The notes beneath the pieces were generated by a model. That model saw nothing but the letters and a program-made list of their open reading frames with translations, was not told the origin of the DNA and did not search any database. Below, one piece after another: positions 1-6,955 of a stretch of 26,602 bases of DNA (the first letter of the stretch is position 1; the number at the start of each line of letters is the position of its first letter). Made by a program: the position numbers and the translations under genes. This DNA comes from a virus: the IMG/VR virus record IMGVR_UViG_3300005600_000713, positions 1-26,602 of that record; one strand, 5' to 3'.

Positions 1-459
1 CCGATCATCAGTGAAGCCACCTGAACCCGACGTCCGATTCCACGAAGATGCGGCCCACATTAGATTCGAGAAAGGAACTGCGCCGTTATAATGATTTATC
101 CCAACCAGCCCGACGCCCAAAGCCATCCCATTGGGAATCGACGCTCCTGTCCCAAGCGCCACCAGATCGCTTTCACCTGCCTTTGACGCGGTAGATCGCG
201 GCTGAATGACCGAGCCTGCGTAGAGCGACGAGTCAATGGTCGCACCAGTCACAGGCGAGCCATCCACAAGCCAGTCATCCACCTGACTATCCGCGCCGCT
301 GAAAACCGCAGGCACCAGCGTCAACACACCTCCGGGCGCGCCGGTAAAAGACGGTGCGGTAAGCTGTTCAATTCCTTCAATGGACGTAATTATTTTTTTG
401 CGATGATCAGTCGCGGCGCTGAGAAAGCCTTCGCCAAAAAAATTTCCGATGAAGTCCAT
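1..459 (-). CDS. Unknown protein, possible Ig-like domain (3'-truncated by window edge)
   Basis: An uninterrupted minus-strand frame starts at the ATG at 459-457 and runs 153 codons to the left edge without a stop. Its start overlaps the stop of the preceding gene in an ATGA, which implies translational coupling. After a short N-terminus (MDFIGNFFGEGFL) comes a stretch rich in G, T, S, V and aromatic residues. The pattern APGGVLTLVPAVFSG followed by VDDWLVDG and VTGATI resembles beta-sandwich Ig-like repeats of phage surface proteins (inference). A later GVGLVGINHYNG segment is also beta-like. It could be a virion surface or decoration protein. I do not recognise a specific family. Confidence 0.75.
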   Translation of the reverse strand, partial: MDFIGNFFGEGFLSAATDHRKKIITSIEGIEQLTAPSFTGAPGGVLTLVPAVFSGADSQVDDWLVDGSPVTGATIDSSLYAGSVIQPRSTASKAGESDLVALGTGASIPNGMALGVGLVGINHYNGAVPFSNLMWAASSWNRTSGSGGFTDDR

Positions 460-770
460 CAGCTCGCCGCGATCACTGAAATTCTCTGACCTTCGCGGAC
501 AAAGCGCACTGCGCTGCGCCCATCTATCCAAAGCTGGCCGTTCGCTTCGGTCGCGACGACATCTGCGCCTATTTTGATGCGCGCATTACCGCCCAGAATT
601 GTGATTTCATACACACCGGCTTCAAGCGCATCTGTATGCGCTTCACCGCCTGTGAAATCGCGATCAATGCTGTCGCCCTCATGCGCCGCCAGCATTGGCA
701 GGGCCTGCATTCCGGTCATCCGTGGCCATTTTTGTGCCTCGCTGCTATGGCGGGTGATATAGGCTTTCAT
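459..770 (-). CDS. Hypothetical phage protein, 103 aa
   Basis: Small soluble protein without signal peptide or membrane segment. The C-terminal half (GVYEITILGGNARIKIG followed by VVATEANGQLWIDG) reads as alternating beta strands, which suggests a small beta-barrel virion or assembly protein. It lies 1 nt after Rz1 and its stop overlaps the next start (ATGA), so it is co-transcribed with the lysis cassette. I do not recognise the family. Its coupling to the following beta-rich gene suggests that the two act together, for example as accessory virion proteins, but nothing in the sequence proves this. Confidence 0.7.
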   Translation of the reverse strand: MKAYITRHSSEAQKWPRMTGMQALPMLAAHEGDSIDRDFTGGEAHTDALEAGVYEITILGGNARIKIGADVVATEANGQLWIDGRSAVRFVREGQRISVIAAS

Positions 771-771
771 A

Positions 772-1074
772 TCATTTCTCTTCCTGTTGTGAAAAAATCA
801 CCGCCCATTGCAGCGAGAGAAGCTGGCCGCGAATGTCGCCCGCCACGCTATAAAGCTCTGTCATGCTGGTCTGACATTGCGCGCCGGTCATGGCGGCCTT
901 GCCATCCGTGCCGCTTGTGCGCTGGGCCTTTGGCAGTTCAGCCGGGCGGCTGAGCAGGTGCACCGGCACTTTCGCCGTTCGCATTGGCGGCGGCGGCGTC
1001 AAGGAGCCGCAGGCCGTCATCATCAATGCAGACAGTGCGATAGACAGGACGCTCAATGATTTTGAGATTTTCAC
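772..1074 (-). CDS. Rz1: Rz1-like outer-membrane spanin lipoprotein
   Basis: The likely start is the GTG at 1074-1072, preceded by AGGGAGA with a 6-nt gap. This gives a 100-aa protein beginning VKISKSLSVLSIALSALMMTAC: a basic N-terminus, a hydrophobic core and a lipobox-like MTA-C where the cysteine would be lipidated. A proline-rich stretch (LTPPPP) follows, as is usual in Rz1. The reading frame begins inside the Rz gene in a different frame and ends beyond it, the typical overlapping arrangement of two-component spanins. The partner is Rz; together they would fuse inner and outer membranes at lysis. A longer in-frame ATG at 1173 would put charged residues before the signal and is unlikely. 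The C-terminal 60 aa are longer than in classic Rz1. Confidence 0.8.
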   Translation of the reverse strand: MKISKSLSVLSIALSALMMTACGSLTPPPPMRTAKVPVHLLSRPAELPKAQRTSGTDGKAAMTGAQCQTSMTELYSVAGDIRGQLLSLQWAVIFSQQEEK

Positions 1075-1351
1075 GGACGATCTCCCTGTGCATATTTTTC
1101 CGGCTCTGATCCGCTTCCAATTGGCGAAGCGCCGCCTGTTCCATTTTCTGTTGAGTCGCCTCGCGCGCGGCATGGGCGGCGTCTACCTGCTTCTGCATGA
1201 CAGCGCGCTGGCGCATTTTCCCAGCGTCAAGCCCATGAAAATAGCCGCCCAGCCCGGCAGCGACGGACAAAAGAAGACCGCCAGCAGCAAGATAGCCCAG
1301 CCCGATCAAGCGACAATCCCCGGCAAATACACCGTTTTCAGCCGCCCCCAT
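938..1351 (-). CDS. Rz: Rz-like inner-membrane spanin
   Basis: A 137-aa protein with one N-terminal membrane segment (about residues 15-37, LIGLGYLAAGGLLLSVAAGL), then a charged coiled-coil-like region (about 45-90, rich in Q, E, R, K and A). It ends with a C-terminal segment containing YRTVCIDDDGLRLLDAA, typical of phage Rz proteins. It sits directly after the endolysin, overlapping it by 46 nt if translation begins at the ATG at 1351. An alternative is the TTG at 1309, which overlaps the endolysin stop (TTGA) and has GGGGA 7 nt upstream; that start would give 123 aa and place the membrane segment at the very N-terminus. Rz1 overlaps its 3' part. Confidence 0.8.
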   Translation of the reverse strand: MGAAENGVFAGDCRLIGLGYLAAGGLLLSVAAGLGGYFHGLDAGKMRQRAVMQKQVDAAHAAREATQQKMEQAALRQLEADQSRKNMHREIVRENLKIIERPVYRTVCIDDDGLRLLDAAAANANGESAGAPAQPPG

Positions 1352-1770
1352 ACGCGCCGCTTCACTGCGCTCAGCTCCATGTTGCGATAGTTTGCGCGCC
1401 AGCTCACATGCACCCAGCCCGCCTCGCCAAATTCATAGATAAGCTGGTCATAATTGCGGTTTGCCTCCAGCCAACGGCACACCTTGATATTGGAGACGCC
1501 CAATACGCGGAAATCCGCCGCCTGCCCTTTGCAGTGCTGACTGTTTGACGAGCCGCCAATGGCCCGGTTCAGCGCGGCAGGGCGATAGCCTGAGCTGATG
1601 ATGACCGGCTTTTCATAATGCGCGCGCAGCGGCTCCAGTACATTGTCACACAGCGCTGCCAGATTAGAGATGACCGAAGCGGGCGCTGACATGTCTATGC
1701 CCATCCGCGCCGCTGTCTGAGACACCAGAAATTCTGACAAATGAAAATTTTGGCTCAAGCGACCGATCAT
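1306..1770 (-). CDS. Peptidoglycan peptidase, M15 family (endolysin)
   Basis: A 154-aa zinc peptidase of the M15 (D,D- or L,D-carboxypeptidase) type that would cut peptide bridges of the murein at lysis. Visible signatures are SSGYRPAALNRAIGGSSNSQH, the zinc-ligand pattern H79-x6-D86 (HCKGQAAD) and the downstream GWVHVSW with the third ligand H121. Length matches compact phage M15 endolysins. It has no signal peptide or membrane segment, so it needs a holin for export. Its start overlaps the stop of the preceding membrane-protein gene (ATGA), and it is followed by the spanins, so the context is a full lysis cassette. An alternative is a structural M15 murein hydrolase, but the neighbours favour endolysin. 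Confidence 0.9.
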   Translation of the reverse strand: MIGRLSQNFHLSEFLVSQTAARMGIDMSAPASVISNLAALCDNVLEPLRAHYEKPVIISSGYRPAALNRAIGGSSNSQHCKGQAADFRVLGVSNIKVCRWLEANRNYDQLIYEFGEAGWVHVSWRANYRNMELSAVKRRVWGRLKTVYLPGIVA

Positions 1771-2087
1771 CTCATAACCCCGCGCTGTGCCGTAGCGCGC
1801 GCCTCGCGCGCTTCACAAAAACTCTTCACGCGCGCGTGGCGCAAATGCCAATACCACAGCGCCGCGCAGACGATCAGGCACCAATGCCCCATGTCATACA
1901 TCCATGGCGGCGGTCGCTCGCCAAGTCCGCCAATAAACCGGGCCATCCCGTAGCAAGAAAGAGCAAAGCCCAGCGCCCATGATTTGAGCGCGGCTAGGCG
2001 GCTTTGCGCCTGCAATGCGGGCATCACGCGGAAAAAAAGCAGGCTGGCGAGGGTCAGTTCAAAAATGCCGATAAGAACATCATGCAT
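1767..2087 (-). CDS. Small membrane protein of the lysis cassette (second holin / antiholin candidate)
   Basis: A 106-aa protein with about three hydrophobic segments (roughly residues 3-22, 35-53 and 64-84) and a basic C-terminus (RHARVKSF and REARATAQRG). It lies between the holin candidate, 3 nt upstream, and the endolysin, overlapping by 4 nt. Position, size and topology suggest a role in timing or executing membrane permeabilisation, such as a second holin, an antiholin or a pinholin-like protein. I recognise no specific holin family signature, so the role is inferred from context. Confidence 0.6.
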   Translation of the reverse strand: MHDVLIGIFELTLASLLFFRVMPALQAQSRLAALKSWALGFALSCYGMARFIGGLGERPPPWMYDMGHWCLIVCAALWYWHLRHARVKSFCEAREARATAQRGVMR

Positions 2088-2090
2088 GTC

Positions 2091-2447
2091 TCATTTCTCC
2101 CACGGCAACCGGATGTCATGGGGCAGCTTGCGCGCGCGCTCAATGAGGCCTTTGCCAAAAGCTTCGAAAGCCAGTGGAATGATGCGCGACCCTGCGCCCG
2201 CGACGGCCATGACAAGATTAAGGTTCCAGTGCGGATAAATCGCGCTGTGGAAGTTGGCGGCCAGAACGCCGAAAAGCACCGCAAGCGCCACGGTCAATCG
2301 CTCGGAAATCCGTGTTCCCGGCTCGGAGATCGAGAGCATAGCCATGGCCGCGCCGATACAAATGACCATGCCTGCAAGAAATTCTGGCAGCGGAACGACT
2401 ATGCCAAAAGCAAACATAAACGCGCTAAGGCCCAACTTAGTTTCCAT
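2091..2447 (-). CDS. Putative holin, 118 aa
   Basis: First gene of the leftward lysis operon. Three hydrophobic segments are visible (about residues 7-38, which may be one or two helices, 50-68 and 78-95), with a charged C-terminal tail (ERARKLPHDIRLPWEK) as in many holins. A 24-residue loop between the segments contains ISEPGTRISERL. The ATG at 2447-2445 is preceded by a weak purine-rich AAAGAG. The divergent tail operon begins 155 nt away, so the region between must hold the lysis promoter. The family assignment is tentative, based on size, topology and location next to an endolysin. Confidence 0.6.
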   Translation of the reverse strand: METKLGLSAFMFAFGIVVPLPEFLAGMVICIGAAMAMLSISEPGTRISERLTVALAVLFGVLAANFHSAIYPHWNLNLVMAVAGAGSRIIPLAFEAFGKGLIERARKLPHDIRLPWEK

Positions 2448-2535
2448 CGAATGCAGCTCTTTTAGGCATGGTTGAGGGCATGTTTTTCATCAGGCCGATA
2501 AAAATCCTCGCCACCGGCGCATTCCACTGACCAGA

Positions 2536-2558
2536 GTTGTTTTGCGATGCAAAACAAC
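2536..2558. promoter_or_regulatory. Perfect palindrome upstream of gene J (candidate late-activator site)
   Basis: Ten-base arms GTTGTTTTGC and GCAAAACAAC flank a central GAT. The centre lies 56 nt before the J start codon, in the divergent region between the lysis and tail operons. A nearly identical palindrome in the opposite orientation lies 57 nt before gene V. The outer TGT...ACA layout recalls the dyad bound by P2 Ogr/P4 Delta (TGT-N12-ACA as I remember it; here the gap is 13). Binding by the Ogr homologue of this phage is inference. A hairpin or host repeat is the alternative; there is no T tract to suggest a terminator. Confidence 0.6.
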
Positions 2559-2602
2559 AGCGCGCGAGTGCGCGGTCATGGCGACCAAGCTTGTGTGGCG
2601 CC

Positions 2603-3496
2603 ATGCCCGCGACCTTCACCGCCATAGACCTGTCGCGCCTGCCCGCGCCGGATGTGATCGAGCCGCTCGATTATGAGACGATCTATGAGCAAATGCTTGC
2701 CAGACTGAAAGAGTTCATCCCAGAATTTGACGACAGCCTTGAGAGCGATCCGGCTGTGCGCATTTTGCAGGTGGCCGCTTATTTCAGGCTGCTGGACCGC
2801 CAGCGCATGAATGACGCGGCGCGCGCGGTCATGCTGGCCTATGCGCAAGGCGCTGACCTTGACAATCTGGGCGCGGTCTTTGGCGTTGAGCGCCTTATCA
2901 TCGCCGCGGCCGATGAAGAAGCCGGAACCCCTGCGGTGATGGAAGAGGATGACGCTTTTCGCTATCGCATCACGCTTGCGCCCGAAGGCTATTCGGTCGC
3001 GGGACCGCGCGGGGCCTATATCTATCATGCGCTGTCGGCTGACAGTGACGTGCTCGATATTTCGGCCACCAGCATCGCGCCTGCTGAGGTGGAAATATAT
3101 GTGCTTTCGCGGACAGGAGACGGCACCGCTCCTGCCCCGCTGATTGCGGCAGTCGATTCCGCGCTGAATGCCGAAGATGTGCGACCGATGGCCGATATGG
3201 TGACAGTGGCCAGCGCTGCCATTGTCACTTATGCTATAGAGGCCAGCGTTCATACGTTCGCCGGACCTGACAGCAGCGTTGTGCTGATTGAGGCACAAAA
3301 CCGCATAGAAAAATGGGTTGCTGAAAACCGGCGTATAGGCCGGGACATCACTCGTGCGGGCATTATCTCCGCGCTTTTTGTCGGTGGCGCGCAAAATGTG
3401 ACATTGACCCAGCCCGCCGCCGACATCGTCCTTGATGAAACGCAGGCCGCCTATTGCACCGGCATTACGCTTGTGCATGCGGGGGTGAGTGAATGA
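2603..3496 (+). CDS. J: Baseplate assembly protein J (P2 gpJ family)
   Basis: A wedge component of the contractile-tail baseplate. The 297-aa protein begins MPATFTAIDLSRLPAPDVIEP and continues YETIYEQMLARL, the usual N-terminal pattern of gpJ, including RILQVAAYFRLLDRQRMNDAARAVMLAYAQGADLD. That helical region precedes a beta-rich centre and the C-terminal INVTL-like QNVTLTQPAADI segment. The frame is open from 2537, but the extension reads through the palindrome and has no family resemblance, so the ATG at 2603 is chosen. No clear Shine-Dalgarno precedes it. It overlaps gene I by 4 nt (ATGA). It starts the tail operon, whereas in P2 V and W precede J. Confidence 0.93.
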   Translation: MPATFTAIDLSRLPAPDVIEPLDYETIYEQMLARLKEFIPEFDDSLESDPAVRILQVAAYFRLLDRQRMNDAARAVMLAYAQGADLDNLGAVFGVERLIIAAADEEAGTPAVMEEDDAFRYRITLAPEGYSVAGPRGAYIYHALSADSDVLDISATSIAPAEVEIYVLSRTGDGTAPAPLIAAVDSALNAEDVRPMADMVTVASAAIVTYAIEASVHTFAGPDSSVVLIEAQNRIEKWVAENRRIGRDITRAGIISALFVGGAQNVTLTQPAADIVLDETQAAYCTGITLVHAGVSE

Positions 3497-4026
3497 GCCT
3501 GTTGCCGCCCAATGCTTCGGCGCTGGAAAGCGCGCTGGAAGAAGCGGTTCAGATACCTGCATTACCGGTAGCAATCCGCGCGCTCTGGCACCCGGAAACC
3601 TGCCCTGAAAGCCTGTTGCCGTGGTTGGCATGGACGCTCTCTATAGATGGCTGGGATGCAAGCTGGCCGCTCGCTGTGCGCCGTGCCGTGGTCGCCAGCG
3701 CCATCGCGGTGCATCGCAGAAAAGGCACTGTCTTTGCGGTTCGCAAGGCTATTGCAGCCTTCGGAGCCAATATGTCGCTTCGCGAGTGGTATCAGATCGC
3801 GCCGCCCGATCCGGCAGGAACATTCAGTGTTATCCTCTCGGTTTCCAATCATTCAGGCGCAGCGCCGAGCGCGGAATTCGTCGATGCGGTGGTCTCCGAG
3901 ATTGACCGCGTAAAGCCGCTCTCCCGCCATTTCACCTTCACACAGGCGCTCGATGCAGAGGGTGAGATCGGGCTGATCGCTGCCGTGCGCCCTGCCACTT
4001 ATGCGCGGCTGAGCTGCGCCGCATGA
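3493..4026 (+). CDS. I: Tail protein I (P2 gpI family baseplate protein)
   Basis: A 177-aa baseplate component that with J links the wedge to the tail fibre. The N-terminus MSLLPPNASALESALEEA, then IRALWHPETCPESLLPWLAW and RRAVVASAIAVHRRKGTVFAVRKAIAAFG are characteristic of the gpI family: Leu-Pro-Pro start, a P-x-x-LLPWLAW core and a KGT helix. It is translationally coupled to J by ATGA overlap and followed 10 nt later by the fibre gene, as in P2. Length is typical for the family. Nothing is unusual in the frame. Confidence 0.93.
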   Translation: MSLLPPNASALESALEEAVQIPALPVAIRALWHPETCPESLLPWLAWTLSIDGWDASWPLAVRRAVVASAIAVHRRKGTVFAVRKAIAAFGANMSLREWYQIAPPDPAGTFSVILSVSNHSGAAPSAEFVDAVVSEIDRVKPLSRHFTFTQALDAEGEIGLIAAVRPATYARLSCAA

Positions 4027-4036
4027 GGATATTGCC

Positions 4037-5797
4037 ATGCCATTGACCATGATCGTTACAGATGCAGGCCGCGCCGCCATCGTGAATGCAGAAAACAGCG
4101 GCACAGACCCGGTCACCATCACCGAATGCGGTCTTTCTGGCTCCGTCATAACGGCTGACGCAACAATGACAGCGCTGGCTGGTGAGTTCAAGCGGATTGC
4201 CACTCTTTCCGGCGATGTGGTCGATGATGACACGATCCACATGATCGTGCGCGATGAAGGCATGGACGCCTATACGGTTCGTGCATGGGCGCTCTATCTG
4301 GCAGACGGCACGCTTTTTGGAATTTTTGGCCAGAGTGACCCGCTGATCGAGAAAACATCCTCATCGGCCATGTTGCTGGCTATTGATGTGCGCTTTGCCG
4401 ACATCAATGCCGCCTCGCTGATATTCGGTGACACGAACTTTCTCAACCCGCCCGCGACGACTGAAGCTCTGGGCGTGGTCGAACTGGCGACCGAGACCGA
4501 GGCGATTGCCGGAGCCGACGCGCAGCGCGCTGTCGTTCCTGCCGCGATGCAGGCAGCGGTGAACAACTGGCTCGATGCACGTTTTGGCGCGGGCAATAGC
4601 GGGATTTGGCATCCCGGCAATGATGGCGCGGGCAGCGCGATGGATGCGGACACAGTCGACGGGCTGCATGCGAATGCTTTTCTGCTTGCCGCCAGCTTCA
4701 CCGCCTCAGCCATCAAGGCCATGTTGCTTACGGTGGACGGCGCGGGCAGCGGCGTAGATGCTGATACGGTCGATGGTGTTCATGCGGCGAGCTTTCTCAG
4801 AGCCGACGCAGAAGACACCGCCTCTGAGCTGATCACTTTCAGCAAGGGCCTGGTCGCCACTGGCGGAATACATTCTACCGATGGCCTGATCACCAGTATT
4901 TCAGGCGGCCTTTCTGCACTATCTACATCAGAAAATGTCGATCATATCTGGCATGACGACGGCGCAAATACATGGCATTTCTGCTCAGATGCGCCGCACA
5001 AAACCGGGGGAAATTCAAAGCTGGCGACAGGCGGCGTGACGGTGAATGGCTTTAGTGTATGGCATCCCGGCAATGACGGCGCGGGCAGCACACTGGACAG
5101 CGACTTGCTCGACGGTCAGCATGGCAGCTATTATCTCAGCCTGTCAAACAGCACAGGGACTTTACCCGATGCCCGATTGAGCGGAAGCTATAGCGGGATC
5201 ACTCAGATCAGCCTGTCGAGGATACGCCTTTCCTCAACATTAGACGCAAGCCCAACAAGCACAGGCCATGCTTTCCAGATCGGTTCCGATAGTGGCGAAA
5301 ACCTCATTATCGATTCCAATGAAATTATGGCGCGCGATAATGGTGCAGGAACCTCACTCTATATTCAGTATGGAGCCAATTGCACGACAGGCGATTTTAC
5401 AAAGAACGGACTGCCTTATTGGCATCCCGGCAATGATGGTGCGGGCAGCGCGATGGATGCGGACACAGTCGACGGGCTGCATGCCAGCGCTTTTGCTAAG
5501 CTGGCCGATTATGTCTTTAACAAGGGCGGCTCTGGCCGTCATATATGGCCGGGCGGCTTCACTGTCATGTGGGGCTATGCCACCGTGAATGGCAATGCAT
5601 ACACAACGGTAGATACGCCTTACCATTTCGGAACAGCAATGTATGGCGCATTGGTGAGCGGTGGTCGCTTGGGCGAGAATGACGCTAAAGATAATGACCC
5701 TACATTTTCCAATGTGGTCGATACCAACAGCTTTCGCGTGTGGAACAGCCGCGATGAACAGACACAGATATTCTTTCTGGCCATTGGAGATAGTTGA
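4037..5797 (+). CDS. H: Tail fibre protein (P2 gene H position)
   Basis: A 586-aa host-range protein preceded by GAGGAT at a good distance. Residues about 1-150 form the conserved baseplate-attachment domain (starts MPLTMIVTDAGRAAIVNAEN). The shaft contains repeated units around WHPGNDGAGS...DADTVDGLHA at about residues 190, 342 and 461, with a shorter DGAGSGVDADTVDGVHA at about 234. The last ~100 residues (IWPGGFTVMWGYATVNG through IFFLAIGDS) resemble the Gp53-like C-terminal receptor-binding fold of phage fibres. Two shaft units are 65/66 identical at DNA level, so in-frame recombination could shorten the fibre. No dedicated fibre-assembly chaperone is recognisable unless it is the 66-aa gene that follows. 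Confidence 0.9.
   Translation: MPLTMIVTDAGRAAIVNAENSGTDPVTITECGLSGSVITADATMTALAGEFKRIATLSGDVVDDDTIHMIVRDEGMDAYTVRAWALYLADGTLFGIFGQSDPLIEKTSSSAMLLAIDVRFADINAASLIFGDTNFLNPPATTEALGVVELATETEAIAGADAQRAVVPAAMQAAVNNWLDARFGAGNSGIWHPGNDGAGSAMDADTVDGLHANAFLLAASFTASAIKAMLLTVDGAGSGVDADTVDGVHAASFLRADAEDTASELITFSKGLVATGGIHSTDGLITSISGGLSALSTSENVDHIWHDDGANTWHFCSDAPHKTGGNSKLATGGVTVNGFSVWHPGNDGAGSTLDSDLLDGQHGSYYLSLSNSTGTLPDARLSGSYSGITQISLSRIRLSSTLDASPTSTGHAFQIGSDSGENLIIDSNEIMARDNGAGTSLYIQYGANCTTGDFTKNGLPYWHPGNDGAGSAMDADTVDGLHASAFAKLADYVFNKGGSGRHIWPGGFTVMWGYATVNGNAYTTVDTPYHFGTAMYGALVSGGRLGENDAKDNDPTFSNVVDTNSFRVWNSRDEQTQIFFLAIGDS
4606..4671 (+). repeat. Tail-fibre shaft repeat, copy 1
   Basis: A 66-bp segment encoding the WHPGNDGAGSAMDADTVDG unit, identical to 5419-5484 except for one silent GGC/GGT difference. 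The first 30 bases also recur near 5060-5089. The two full copies lie 813 nt (271 codons) apart in the same frame. Confidence 0.9.
5419..5484 (+). repeat. Tail-fibre shaft repeat, copy 2
   Basis: Second copy of the 66-bp repeat at 4606-4671, in direct orientation and in frame. Such near-identity at DNA level, beyond what protein conservation demands, suggests recent duplication or gene conversion. Confidence 0.9.
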
Positions 5798-5804
5798 GGT
5801 TTTT

Positions 5805-6005
5805 ATGAAAATTATTCACGGAAAATTCGACCCTGAGACACGCACGATCGATGTCACCTTCAAGGAAGGCAAGATTGCGCACAAACGCACTGTCAATGCC
5901 GCGCTCAAGGAAGATGGGAGCTACGACCGTGAGGCGACAAAAGAGATCATCGCGCAGCAGGCGCGCGGCTTGGCCGAGAAAATCAAGGTCGGTGTGATCC
6001 GCTAG
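5805..6005 (+). CDS. Small protein following the tail fibre, 66 aa
   Basis: Starts at the ATG at 5805, preceded by TGAGG and seven bases after the fibre stop. The sequence reads MKIIHGKFDPETRTIDVTF, then EGKIAHKRTVNAAL, then a helix ending in EKIKVGVIR. The first half looks like two or three beta strands and the second like a helix; it is highly charged and soluble. It occupies the place where P2 has the fibre-assembly gene G, but is far shorter than gpG (about 175 aa) and shows no resemblance. A fibre-associated or assembly role is possible by position only. Confidence 0.75.
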   Translation: MKIIHGKFDPETRTIDVTFKEGKIAHKRTVNAALKEDGSYDREATKEIIAQQARGLAEKIKVGVIR

Positions 6006-6021
6006 AGCGTCCTCTGGCCCG

Positions 6022-6044
6022 GTTGTTTTGCATCGCAAAACACG
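6022..6044. promoter_or_regulatory. Palindrome upstream of gene V, second copy of the J-upstream element
   Basis: The core GTTTTGC-ATC-GCAAAAC, with TTGT on the left and CACG on the right, is the reverse complement of the J-upstream palindrome over its centre. It is centred about 57 nt before the V start codon, almost the same distance as for J. The 84-nt gap between the 66-aa gene and V otherwise holds a short outer repeat (AGCGT/ACGCT) and no gene. It suggests a second late transcription start dividing the tail operon; alternatives are an attenuator hairpin or a host-type intergenic repeat. Confidence 0.55.
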
Positions 6045-6089
6045 CTATCTCGCTCGCATTCGAAGTCTGACTTGCTGAAGCCTTAAATC

Positions 6090-6602
6090 ATGCAAGTCGA
6101 TGACGACATTTCCGGCCTGATTGGCGATATCCTGCGGCTCGGCAAGGTAGCGTCTGTCGATCTTGTGGCGGGAACCGCCACGGTTACCCTTGGCGATGTC
6201 ACCACGCCGCACCTGCCATGGGTAGAACGGGCTGGCGCTTTTCGCACATGGTCACCGCCCAGCGCGGGCGAGCAGGTTATCGTGCTCAGCCCCGAAGGCG
6301 ATATTGCAGGCGCGTTCATTCTGCGCGGCCTGTTCTCCAACGATTTTCCGAAGCTGGGCAACAGCAGCGATCATGAGATTGAGGGGCCGGACGGCCTGCG
6401 CATCACCCTGACCGGCGATGGTCTGGTCATCACTGCGCCGGGCGATGTCGATATCATTGGCGATGTCACCATTTCCGGCGATGTAGACGTTAACGGCACC
6501 GTCACAGCATCCACAGATGTGATTGGCGGCGGCATCAGCCTCAAAGATCATACTCATGGCGGCGTTCAGTCTGGCGGCTCTTCGACGGGAGCACCACAAT
6601 GA
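6090..6602 (+). CDS. V: Baseplate spike protein V (P2 gpV family)
   Basis: Membrane-piercing spike at the tip of the tail tube. The 170-aa protein has an N-terminal OB-fold region (VDLVAGTATVTLGDVTTPHLPWVERAG, then WSPPSAGEQVIVLSPEGD), followed by a repetitive beta-helix needle (ITAPGDVDIIGDVTISGDVDVNG). The C-terminal apex is DHTHGG, where the H154-x-H156 pair would bind the iron ion known from P2 and phi92 spikes. All key parts are present, so the spike is probably functional. The gene overlaps W by ATGA. The start is the only reasonable ATG; its Shine-Dalgarno is weak. Confidence 0.95.
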   Translation: MQVDDDISGLIGDILRLGKVASVDLVAGTATVTLGDVTTPHLPWVERAGAFRTWSPPSAGEQVIVLSPEGDIAGAFILRGLFSNDFPKLGNSSDHEIEGPDGLRITLTGDGLVITAPGDVDIIGDVTISGDVDVNGTVTASTDVIGGGISLKDHTHGGVQSGGSSTGAPQ

Positions 6603-6940
6603 CCGGTATGGCGCGTGAAACCGGCAAGACACTGGCAGACGAGTCGCATATCGTTCAGTCCGTCAACGATATATTGACCACGCCGCTCGGATCGCGCGTG
6701 ATGCGCCGCGACTATGGATCGCGCTTGTTCGAGCTGATTGACGCGCCGCTCAATGCGCTCACCCGCCTGCTCATCATCGCCGCGACTGCCGGGGCGATAC
6801 GCCGGTGGGAGCCGCGCATCATGCTTGACCGCGTGGCGCTGAGCGACCCCAGCGCCAATGGCTCTGTCAGCCTCAATTTGACCGGCCACCGCACAGACAC
6901 GCCATCGCCGCTCACATTTCAACTGCACATCGCGCTTTAG
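6599..6940 (+). CDS. W: Baseplate protein W (P2 gpW / T4 gp25-like)
   Basis: A 113-aa baseplate wedge protein of the gp25-like lysozyme-fold family, which nucleates sheath attachment at the baseplate. Signatures are SVNDILTTPLGSRVMRRDYGSRLFELID, with the conserved P-L-G-S-R-V-x-R-x-x-Y-G-S motif, and RRWEPRI followed by DRV. The length matches the P2 protein. It is coupled to V by a 4-nt overlap and is followed after 15 nt by the sheath gene. Confidence 0.95.
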   Translation: MTGMARETGKTLADESHIVQSVNDILTTPLGSRVMRRDYGSRLFELIDAPLNALTRLLIIAATAGAIRRWEPRIMLDRVALSDPSANGSVSLNLTGHRTDTPSPLTFQLHIAL

Positions 6941-6955
6941 CCAAAGGAAAGCCAC

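Noticed and set aside
2536-2558. Palindrome as rho-independent terminator
   Set aside because: No T tract follows on either strand, and it lies between two divergent operons where no terminator is needed.
2537-2602. N-terminal extension of gene J
   Set aside because: The extra 22 codons read through the palindrome and do not resemble gpJ; the family start MPATFTAIDLSRLP fits ATG 2603.
2576-3631. 351-codon minus-strand frame opposite gene J
   Set aside because: J is unmistakable on the plus strand; the antisense product is rich in His, Arg and Cys without domain pattern.
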